From Poseidonibacter antarcticus (GTDB taxonomy: Bacteria > Campylobacterota > Campylobacteria > Campylobacterales > Arcobacteraceae), in NCBI RefSeq assembly GCF_003667345.1, contig NZ_RCWF01000001.1, forward strand, positions 186,001 to 250,000: a stretch of DNA of 64,000 nucleotides, written 5' to 3'. Below, one piece after another: positions 35,749 to 43,493 of the stretch. Below the pieces are notes generated by a model, which searched no databases, had not been told where the DNA came from, and was given only the letters and a program-made list of their open reading frames with translations. Position 1 is the first letter of the stretch, and the number at the start of each line of letters is the position of its first letter. The position numbers and the translations under genes were made by a program.

Positions 35749-37170
35749 ATGAAAGTATTACTAACAGGTTCAAATGGTTATATCGGAAGAAGACTAAAAC
35801 AAAAGCTTTTAGAACAAAAAGATATAAATCTTAGATTATTTGTTAGAGATAAAAAAACTTTATCTTCAAATATTGATAAAAACATTGAAGTTGTAGAAGG
35901 TGATACTTTTGATAAAAAGAAGTTAAAACTTGCTTTGCAAGATGTAGATATTGCTTACTATTTGATTCACTCTTTAAATAATAAAAACTATAAAGACCTA
36001 GATAAACTTTCAGCACAAAACTTTATAAATATTGCAAAAGAATGCGGTGTTAAAAGAGTTATTTATTTAGGTGGACTTGGTGTTAAAAATGAAAACACAA
36101 GTGAGCATTTATTAAGTAGAATAGAAACAGGGGAAGTTCTTTCATCTTGCAAAGAAGTCCAAACTATTTTTTTAAGAGCTGGAGTTATAATAGGTTCAGG
36201 AAGTACAAGCTTTGAAATTATTAGGAACTTAACAGAAAAATTACCAATAATGACGACGCCAAAATGGGTAGAAACAAAAGCACAACCAATTGGTGTTGAT
36301 GATGTTATTTCATATCTTGAACAATCACTATATATAAAAGAGCAAAAAAACTTAATCGTTGATATTGGAGCTGAACAACTAACTTATAAAGAAATGATGT
36401 TGCAAACAGCAAAGGCTCTTGGTTTAAAAAGAGTTATTATTCCTCTTCCTTTTTTAACTATAAATATCTCTTCATATTGGTTAAATCTTTTTACTCCTGT
36501 GCCTTTTACAGTTGCAAAAGCTTTGATTGAAGGCTTAAAATCAGAAGTTCTAATACAAAATAATCATGCAAAAGAATATTTTCCAAATATAAAACCCATT
36601 AAGTTTATAGAAGCAGTAAAACAAGCAGTTTTAGTAATACAACAAAATCAAGTAATCTCAAGATGGAGTGATAATCTAGGAAAAGACTGGAACAAAGACC
36701 ACTCAAAAGAAATAGCAGATGCAATATTTTATGATAGAAAAGAAATAGATATTAGCACTATCTCAAAAGAAAAAGTTTATGCAAGTTTCATAAGTATTGG
36801 TGGAGAAAATGGTTGGTTTGAGTTTGATTTTCTTTGGGAACTTAGAGGTTTTCTTGATAAAATGATTGGTGGAGTTGGATTAAAAAGAGGAAGAAGAGAT
36901 CAATCAAATCTTAGAATTGGAGATAGCTTAGATTTTTGGAAAGTAGTTGATATAAAAGAGAATGAAAGATTACTTTTATTTGCTCAAATGAAACTACCAG
37001 GAAAAGCATGGCTTGAATTTAAAATAAAAGACAATAAACTAATACAAACAGCATATTATTATCCAAAAGGTCTATTTGGTAGAATATACTGGTATTGCCT
37101 TATTCCTATTCATCATTTTGTATTTAAAAATATGATAGATAATATTGTTAAAAATGCGAAAAAATCATAG
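35749..37170 (+). CDS. SDR-family NAD(P)-binding protein with DUF2867 domain
   Basis: 473 residues. The N-terminal Rossmann domain starts VLLTGSNGYIGRRL (GxxGxxG) and includes VIYLGGLGV, as in atypical SDRs of the YbjT group; the YxxxK dyad is not clearly kept. From about 330 the DUF2867 domain follows (WFEFDFLWELRGFLDKMIGGVGLKRGRR). Members are linked to cofactor-dependent redox or quinone biology; the reaction is unknown. It ends 3 bases before the convergent RND gene. Confidence 0.87.
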   Translation: MKVLLTGSNGYIGRRLKQKLLEQKDINLRLFVRDKKTLSSNIDKNIEVVEGDTFDKKKLKLALQDVDIAYYLIHSLNNKNYKDLDKLSAQNFINIAKECGVKRVIYLGGLGVKNENTSEHLLSRIETGEVLSSCKEVQTIFLRAGVIIGSGSTSFEIIRNLTEKLPIMTTPKWVETKAQPIGVDDVISYLEQSLYIKEQKNLIVDIGAEQLTYKEMMLQTAKALGLKRVIIPLPFLTINISSYWLNLFTPVPFTVAKALIEGLKSEVLIQNNHAKEYFPNIKPIKFIEAVKQAVLVIQQNQVISRWSDNLGKDWNKDHSKEIADAIFYDRKEIDISTISKEKVYASFISIGGENGWFEFDFLWELRGFLDKMIGGVGLKRGRRDQSNLRIGDSLDFWKVVDIKENERLLLFAQMKLPGKAWLEFKIKDNKLIQTAYYYPKGLFGRIYWYCLIPIHHFVFKNMIDNIVKNAKKS

Positions 37171-37172
37171 AA

Positions 37173-40100
37173 CTATTTATTTCTCAAATAAATAATTCTA
37201 TAAATCATAGGTACTAAATATAGATTTAAAATTGTTGCCCATAATATCCCAAATCCTAAAGATATAGCCATTGGTTGTAAAATCAATGCTTGTCCTGAAG
37301 TGAAAAATATAAGCGTAGCTAGACCTAATATAGTTGTAATTGATGTTAATAATATTGGTCTTAATCTCATTTTTGCTAATTCTACCATTTCATCTAATGT
37401 TTTGGCTTTTTTAATAAAATCCATCATAATAATTCCATCATTAACAATAACACCAGCAAGTCCAACAACACCTATTAAACTCGTCATAGAAATATTTATT
37501 CCCATCACGATATGCCCTATTAAAACACCCAAAATAGATAAAGGAATAGTACTTAATATAATCAAAGGTTTAAGCACAGAATCAAACATCCAAACCAAAG
37601 CCATAAAAATAAGAATAATAGCTATTAAAGCAGCTTCTCCCATTTCTTTTTGTACTTTTTCATTTTCTTGTTGCTCACCTTTTATTACTAGTGTAACTTT
37701 TTTTCTAAGCTCATCTATATCACTTTGGATTGCTGTAAATACTTCTGATGATGTAACTTTATCTAATGATGCTGTTACACTTATGATTTGTTCATTATTT
37801 TCTTTAAATATTTGAGAATATGCAGGAACTTTTATAAACTCAACTACATCTTTTAAAAGTACTTTTTCTCCATTGCCTGTACTTATTTCAAATGTATCTA
37901 AACTACTTAAAAGGTCTTTTGATTTACTCTCAAATATAATCTCAACAATTCCTTTGTCATCAAACATTTTAGAATATGTACCTTTAAAATAAAAAGGTCT
38001 TAATTCATTTAAAATATTTTCTTCTGTAATTCCTATATTATTACCATAATTATTTACTTTGAATTTTAATTCATAGTTTCCAATTAATGCATCATCTGCA
38101 ACATTTGAAACTCCAACAGTATTTGAAAGAGCTTGTTTTATTTTGTTTACTGCAAGTGTAACTTCATCTTTTTGACCTGAAACTGCTATTTCAATATCAT
38201 TTTTTACAATTCCTGCTTGTGGTACAAAAATCTTTAATTCATCAAAATTAGATGATGTAAGATCAGCTTTTAAAATATCTTTTAATTGCCCTACTACCTC
38301 TTGTGCTGTAATTGTTCTTATCATATTTGAATCATCATATTTTGGTGATAAATAAGGATTTATATACTCTTCAAAAATATTAGAAGGTGCTCTTTCATGT
38401 AAGTTTACAAATACTTGGAAGTAAAACTCTTCATAATGTGGTTGATTTTTACCATCTAGTTTCATTCCTGTAACAGAACTTACAGAACTTACTACATTTT
38501 TAAAATCAACAGAGTTTAGTATCTGTTTTTCAAGATTAAATACTAATTGTTCAGTTTGTTCAATCTTTTTACCAACTCCTACTGAACCTGTTATATAAAT
38601 TTGTGTTGAATCAAAAGTAGGCATAAACTGAAATTTTTGAGTTTTTAATATCATAATAGAAGAGCCAATAATTGCAACAACCATTATAATAATTGCAATA
38701 TATTTTCCTTTTAATAAAAACTCTAAAATATTTCCATAAAGTTTATAATTAAAATCCCAAACTTTATGAGATTTTCTCTCACCATGACTAACTGTTAATA
38801 ATTCTTGTGCATGCAAAGGAAGAAAGAAAAAAGCTTCAACAAGTGAACTTAAAAGTAAAATAGTAATCATAATAGGAAGTATTTGCATAAACTTGCCTAC
38901 TTCACCTGTCATTAATAAAATTGGTATAAAAGCAAAAATAGTTGTTGCAGTTGCTGTTAAAACAGCAGGAAACATTTCAAGTGCGCCATCTCGCGCTGCT
39001 GTAAATTTATCTTTTCCCATCTCAAGATGTCTATAGATATTTTCACCTACAACAATAGCTTCATCAACTAACATTCCAAGTGCAATTAAAGCTCCTAAAA
39101 GTGAAAGCATATTTAAACTATACCCCATATAATCAGCACCAATAAGTCCAATCATAAAAGAAGTTGGAATACCAATAGCAATAACAATAGCAATTCGTAT
39201 ATTTATAAAGAAAAATAGTGCAATAAATAATAAAATTAAACCAAAGATAATATTTGAAACAACAGTATTAAGTCTATTTTTAATCCATACAGAAGTATCA
39301 ATATAAGTATTAAATTCTAAGTTTTTATACTTTTCATCAAAACCTTTTGCTATTTGCTTAATTTGTTTTACAAGCTCAATAGCATCACCTTCAACACCTT
39401 TATTTATTCCAACTGCAATATTTGTTTTTCCATCAAAATGAGAAATATCTGATACATCAGCTAATGTATATTTTATATCTGCTATATCTCTTAAATAAAG
39501 TGATATACCATTAATCCTGATTAAAGTATTTTTTATCTTTTCTATATTTTTCTCACCATTAAATGTTGATAAATAATAGTGTCGTGAAGTATCTTTTATC
39601 ATACCAATAGGAAAAATAGAACTTAAAGATGAAACAGCATTTATTACATTTAATTTATTTAATCCATAAGCTTCAATTTTTTCATCATCAAATGATATTA
39701 AAAGTTCTTTATCACTTTTACCAAAAACAGTAACTTGTGATAAATCTTTTAATTGCATTACTTTTGATTTTACATCTTCTGCTATATCTAATAAATATTC
39801 TTTAGAAACATCCTCTTTAGAAGAAACTGATATATTTATCAAAGGAAAAGCGTGTTCTATTGCTTTTACAGTTGGCTCATCCATATCTGTAGGCAAATTT
39901 GTTTCGATTTTTGTAATAATATCTTTTACATCATCTACAACTTCTTTTGCTTTATAGCCATCTTTTAAATCAACTTTTATATTAAAACTTCCATTTTTAA
40001 TAGTCGAAGAAATAGTATCAGCACTACTTAATCCTAAAAGTTCATCTTCAATATCAGAAACTGCTATCTTATCAAGTAATTCTGAACTAGCTCCTACATA

Positions 40101-40256
40101 ATATCCATTAATAGATATAGCATCCATAGCTGATGGAGGAAATATTTCTTTAGGAATCTTAAAATAAGAAAAAAATGCAAGTAAAAAAATAAAAAGAAGA
40201 AACATATGATTTAAAATAGGTTTTCTTAATGCAAACTCAATAAGACCTTTTATCAT
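37173..40256 (-). CDS. RND efflux permease (AcrB/HAE1 family)
   Basis: 1027 residues with the usual twelve-helix plan: helix 1 (about 13-30), a large periplasmic loop, helices 2-6 (about 330-480), a second loop, helices 7-12. ALGMLVDEAIVVGENI in helix 4 keeps the proton-relay acidic residues, and VNDGIIMMDFI is the repeat-2 equivalent. These pumps use the proton gradient to expel drugs or lipids through an adaptor and an outer-membrane channel. Neither partner is adjacent: the gene overlaps the ftsL-like gene by 4 bases, in the rsmH operon. The substrate is open. Confidence 0.93.
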   Translation of the reverse strand: MIKGLIEFALRKPILNHMFLLFIFLLAFFSYFKIPKEIFPPSAMDAISINGYYVGASSELLDKIAVSDIEDELLGLSSADTISSTIKNGSFNIKVDLKDGYKAKEVVDDVKDIITKIETNLPTDMDEPTVKAIEHAFPLINISVSSKEDVSKEYLLDIAEDVKSKVMQLKDLSQVTVFGKSDKELLISFDDEKIEAYGLNKLNVINAVSSLSSIFPIGMIKDTSRHYYLSTFNGEKNIEKIKNTLIRINGISLYLRDIADIKYTLADVSDISHFDGKTNIAVGINKGVEGDAIELVKQIKQIAKGFDEKYKNLEFNTYIDTSVWIKNRLNTVVSNIIFGLILLFIALFFFINIRIAIVIAIGIPTSFMIGLIGADYMGYSLNMLSLLGALIALGMLVDEAIVVGENIYRHLEMGKDKFTAARDGALEMFPAVLTATATTIFAFIPILLMTGEVGKFMQILPIMITILLLSSLVEAFFFLPLHAQELLTVSHGERKSHKVWDFNYKLYGNILEFLLKGKYIAIIIMVVAIIGSSIMILKTQKFQFMPTFDSTQIYITGSVGVGKKIEQTEQLVFNLEKQILNSVDFKNVVSSVSSVTGMKLDGKNQPHYEEFYFQVFVNLHERAPSNIFEEYINPYLSPKYDDSNMIRTITAQEVVGQLKDILKADLTSSNFDELKIFVPQAGIVKNDIEIAVSGQKDEVTLAVNKIKQALSNTVGVSNVADDALIGNYELKFKVNNYGNNIGITEENILNELRPFYFKGTYSKMFDDKGIVEIIFESKSKDLLSSLDTFEISTGNGEKVLLKDVVEFIKVPAYSQIFKENNEQIISVTASLDKVTSSEVFTAIQSDIDELRKKVTLVIKGEQQENEKVQKEMGEAALIAIILIFMALVWMFDSVLKPLIILSTIPLSILGVLIGHIVMGINISMTSLIGVVGLAGVIVNDGIIMMDFIKKAKTLDEMVELAKMRLRPILLTSITTILGLATLIFFTSGQALILQPMAISLGFGILWATILNLYLVPMIYRIIYLRNK

Positions 40257-40507
40257 TTTGCATCTTTTAACGGATTAAATAATAAAGAATCAATAATCTG
40301 ATTTTTGAATTTCATATCTTCTAGTTGTTGAGACAAGAACTTATTTTCTTCTTGTAATGAAATATAATGTGCATATAATTTATTAATATCTTTACTAATA
40401 TAATAAATATTATTTCTAAAATATATTTTTGGGAAATATAATATAATAGTTATAAAAAGAATAGAAAAGACAATTATTAATGTATTAATAGCATTTAGTC
40501 TAATCAA
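40253..40507 (-). CDS. ftsL: FtsL-like septal protein
   Basis: 84 residues with a single membrane helix (about 8-27) and a short coiled-coil-like periplasmic tail (YAHYISLQEENKFLSQQLEDM). Sequence is not diagnostic, but this layout directly downstream of rsmH (overlap 8 bases) is that of FtsL/bitopic division proteins in the dcw cluster. FtsL scaffolds FtsB, FtsQ and the FtsWI synthase. No other dcw gene follows; an RND permease does. Confidence 0.6.
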   Translation of the reverse strand: MIRLNAINTLIIVFSILFITIILYFPKIYFRNNIYYISKDINKLYAHYISLQEENKFLSQQLEDMKFKNQIIDSLLFNPLKDAK

Positions 40508-41402
40508 ACTTAAAAATCCTTAATTTAGAACTTCTACTTCTTGGATTTCTTTTAATCTCTTCTTTATTAGGAATAATAGGTTTTTTTGTAAGTATTTTTC
40601 CTAAAGCATGATTATTTCCACATTCACACCTAAAAGCCTCAGGTGGACAAATACAAGACTTAGTCCATTTTTTAAAATAGTTTTTTACAATTCTATCTTC
40701 TAAAGAATGAAAAGAGATAATTGCAACTATACAATTTTTAAGTTTTGCTTTTTCAAGAGAATCAAAGAGACGTTTAAGTACACCTAGTTCATCATTTACT
40801 TCAATTCTTATTCCTTGGAAAGGAAGAGTTGCTGGATGTATTTTACCTTTTGACATTTTTTTTAAAAGTAATTGTGCTATTTCTTTTGCAGATGTAAATG
40901 GTCTGTTATTAACTATTAAGGAAGCAACTTTTTTATATTCTCTTACTTCTCCATACTCTTTAAAAACTCTTTCAAGTTCACTTTGAGGATATGTATTTAC
41001 AACTACTGAAGCATCTAAGCTTTGATTCTGATTCATTCTCATATCTAAAGTTTCACTTTCAAAACCAAAGCCACGTTCTAATTTATCAAGCTGTAAAGAT
41101 GAAACACCTATATCAGCTAACACACCTCTTATATCGAAATCTTTAAAATTATCTAAAACGTGTTCAAAGTTACCTTTATTAAATGTAACTCTTGAAGAAA
41201 AAGCCTCTAATCTTTTAGCACAAAAAGCTAAAGCTTCATCATCTTGATCATTACAAATTAACTTAATATTTTCATTTTGTTCAAGTAATCCATTACTGTG
41301 TCCACCAAACCCTGTCGTACAATCTATTATATAACCCTCTTTTATATTAGAAAAAGCTTCTAGTACTTCATTATATAAAACGGGAACATGTGGTATTTGC
41401 AT
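40500..41402 (-). CDS. rsmH: 16S rRNA (cytosine-1402-N4)-methyltransferase
   Basis: 300 residues. HVPVLYNEVLEAF at the N-terminus, the SAM loop DCTTGFGGHSNGLL, ADIGVSSLQLD, and the late NPRSRSSKLR are family signatures of RsmH (MraW), which N4-methylates C1402 in the ribosomal P site. HSLEDRIVKNYFK is the conserved catalytic-side block. A cysteine set (CICPPEAFRCECG) that may bind zinc is present. The start is at ATG 41402; first gene of the rsmH-ftsL-RND operon. Confidence 0.96.
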   Translation of the reverse strand: MQIPHVPVLYNEVLEAFSNIKEGYIIDCTTGFGGHSNGLLEQNENIKLICNDQDDEALAFCAKRLEAFSSRVTFNKGNFEHVLDNFKDFDIRGVLADIGVSSLQLDKLERGFGFESETLDMRMNQNQSLDASVVVNTYPQSELERVFKEYGEVREYKKVASLIVNNRPFTSAKEIAQLLLKKMSKGKIHPATLPFQGIRIEVNDELGVLKRLFDSLEKAKLKNCIVAIISFHSLEDRIVKNYFKKWTKSCICPPEAFRCECGNNHALGKILTKKPIIPNKEEIKRNPRSRSSKLRIFKFD

Positions 41403-41463
41403 TCAAATAGTCCTTATTAAAATTACAATATAATACCCAAAAATATATTTAAGGCTTTTTAAA

Positions 41464-42042
41464 ATGGTTGATAAGGCTACAGTAAAACAATTAAGTAATC
41501 TATCTTTGACAATGTTTAGAAAAAATTTCTTTGGTATTTATCATGGAGCAATCTCTGCTAAACTAGATCAAGATAATTTTCTTATTAATACAAATGATGC
41601 AATTTTTGATGAGATGACTTCAAGTTCTTTTTGTACTTTAAATCTTAATAAACAAGATTATAGATGGAAAATAGCAAGTATGGAATCGCATATTCATGCA
41701 ACAATATATACAAATATTCATGAAGCAAAATATATTGCATTTGGAATGCCTATTTATACTACATCATATACCTTTGATCATGATTCAATAATTTTTGAAG
41801 ATTTTTTTGGAAAAATGACATTTGGAGAAATCCCAATTTATGATCCAGGGGATTGTGAAACTTGGTATGTAAGAAATGCACTTGAAATTACTAAATACTT
41901 AAAAGAGTCACCAAGTAAAGTAATGGTTATAAAAGGTGTAGGTGCATATGTTTATGATAGAGATATAAATGAATTAGTAAAAAAAATAGCTATTTTAGAG
42001 AATTCTTGTAGACTACTTAGTATAAAAACGTCTTTTTGCTAA
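41464..42042 (+). CDS. Class II aldolase/adducin-like protein, metal ligands lost
   Basis: 192 residues with the class II aldolase fold: FRKNFFGIYHGAISAKLD, MESHIHATIYTN and VMVIKGVGAYVYDRD. In true L-fuculose-phosphate aldolases two zinc histidines follow the E-x-x-x-H-x-x-I-Y block as HTH; here that site reads AFGM, and the late NHG histidine is replaced by KGV. Aldol cleavage is therefore unlikely, and a binding or structural role is more probable. AAGGC lies 8 bases before the ATG. Divergent from rsmH. Confidence 0.75.
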   Translation: MVDKATVKQLSNLSLTMFRKNFFGIYHGAISAKLDQDNFLINTNDAIFDEMTSSSFCTLNLNKQDYRWKIASMESHIHATIYTNIHEAKYIAFGMPIYTTSYTFDHDSIIFEDFFGKMTFGEIPIYDPGDCETWYVRNALEITKYLKESPSKVMVIKGVGAYVYDRDINELVKKIAILENSCRLLSIKTSFC

Positions 42043-42163
42043 AAAATATCTTTAAAAAATTATTTTAAAAATTATTTATTTAGATAAAGCCCCAAATTTA
42101 GCTATTTCAAAGCTTAAATACTATAAAGTTTATCAAATTTTATTTTAATTAAGGAGTTCACCC

Positions 42164-42442
42164 ATGAACAAAGCTGAATTTATTGACACGATAGCTACAA
42201 AAGCTGGTTTATCTAAGAAAGATGCAAAAGGTGCAGTTGATGCTGTATTAGAAACAATTACTGAGACATTAGTAAAAAGAGAATCTGTAAGTTTTATTGG
42301 TTTTGGTACGTTTACAACTGCTGATAGAGCTGCAAGAACTGCTAAAGTTCCAGGAACTGATAAAACAGTTGATGTTCCAGCTACTACTGTTGGAAAATTC
42401 AAAGTTGGGAAAGCATTAAAAGAAGCTATTGCTAAAAAATAA
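42164..42442 (+). CDS. hup: HU-family DNA-binding protein
   Basis: 92 residues. MNKAEFIDTIATKAGLSKKDAKGAVDAVLETI and VSFIGFGTFTTADRAAR are textbook HU, with the DNA-minor-groove arm and its proline in KVPGTDKTVDVPATT. It bends and compacts the nucleoid. AAGGAG lies before the ATG. It is followed by a terminator, so it is monocistronic. Confidence 0.96.
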   Translation: MNKAEFIDTIATKAGLSKKDAKGAVDAVLETITETLVKRESVSFIGFGTFTTADRAARTAKVPGTDKTVDVPATTVGKFKVGKALKEAIAKK

Positions 42443-42467
42443 TTAATTTATATAAATTAATCAACTT

Positions 42468-42500
42468 AAGGAGGGTTTACTTTATGTAAATCCTTTTTTT
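42468..42500 (+). terminator. Terminator after hup
   Basis: AAGGAGGGTTTAC (42468-42480), loop TTTAT, GTAAATCCTT (42486-42495) with G-T pairs, then a run of T. Confidence 0.8.
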
Positions 42501-42582
42501 ATGTCCATTGATATAAATAACTTTAATAAAGAAAAAATTTTAAAGGTTATATAATATCAAAAACTACATATAAAGAATACTT

Positions 42583-43491
42583 ATGATTAAATTTACTCTG
42601 CTATTAATATTTTTATCTATAACTGCTTTTTCTAATACCATAACTCCTATTCCCAACCATTTAAAAATTAATAAAGAAAAAGCCCAGTTAGGTAAATTAT
42701 TATTCAATGATACAAGATTATCTAGAAATGATACTATTTCTTGTGCAAGTTGCCATTTTTTAAAAGAAGGTGGGGATGATAATTTAAAAGTATCTATAGG
42801 AATAAATGGATTAAAAGGTGAACTTAATGCACCAACTGTATTAAATTCTGTTTTTAATTTTAGACAATTTTGGGATGGACGAGCTAAAACACTACAAGAA
42901 CAAGTCTTAGGGCCAATAGAAAATCCAGTGGAAATGGACAATGACTTTAAAATACTTGTTCCAAAATTAAAACAAACAGAATATAAGCAACTTTTTTTAA
43001 ATATATATAAAGAAGGAATTACAAAAGAAAGTATTAGTGATGCAATAAGTGAATATGAAAAAACCTTAATTACACCTAATTCTCCTTTTGATAGATATTT
43101 AAGAGGTGATAAAAATGCTATTACTAAAATTCAAAAAGAAGGCTATGAATTATTTAAAGAAAAAGGTTGTATTTCTTGTCATCACGGTATAAATATCGGT
43201 GGTAACTTATATAGTAAATTTGGGGTTATGATAAATCCAGATATTAAGAATTTAGGAAAGTTTAATCTTACAAAGAATGAGAATGATAAATATTCCTTCA
43301 AAGTTCCTAGTTTAAGGAATATAGAAAAAACTCCACCTTATTTCCATGATGGAAGAGTAAGTGATTTAAATGAGGTAGTAAAATTAATGACTTTATATCA
43401 ACTAGGAAGAGATATATCAGATGCTGAAGTTTTTAAAATAGTTGAATTCTTAAAATCATTAAATGGTGAGATTAAAGTAGGAAAAGAATAA
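42583..43491 (+). CDS. Di-heme cytochrome c peroxidase
   Basis: 302 residues with a signal peptide (residues 1-17) and two CxxCH haem sites: Cys54-Cys57-His58 (SCASCHF) and Cys196-Cys199-His200 (CISCHH). SRNDTISCASCH, FWDGRAKTLQEQ, GPIENPVEM and PPYFHDGRV are the usual CCP/MauG blocks. It sits in the periplasm and probably reduces hydrogen peroxide with electrons from a c-type cytochrome. The next gene begins 2 bases after its stop and may be co-expressed. Confidence 0.94.
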   Translation: MIKFTLLLIFLSITAFSNTITPIPNHLKINKEKAQLGKLLFNDTRLSRNDTISCASCHFLKEGGDDNLKVSIGINGLKGELNAPTVLNSVFNFRQFWDGRAKTLQEQVLGPIENPVEMDNDFKILVPKLKQTEYKQLFLNIYKEGITKESISDAISEYEKTLITPNSPFDRYLRGDKNAITKIQKEGYELFKEKGCISCHHGINIGGNLYSKFGVMINPDIKNLGKFNLTKNENDKYSFKVPSLRNIEKTPPYFHDGRVSDLNEVVKLMTLYQLGRDISDAEVFKIVEFLKSLNGEIKVGKE

Positions 43492-43493
43492 TT

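Noticed and set aside
37300-37815. Plus-strand ORF of 171 codons opposite the RND permease
   Set aside because: Low-complexity Ile/Ser-rich product, antisense to a clear gene, no ribosome site.
42145-42402. Minus-strand ORF opposite hup
   Set aside because: Shadow of a certain HU gene; no independent support.
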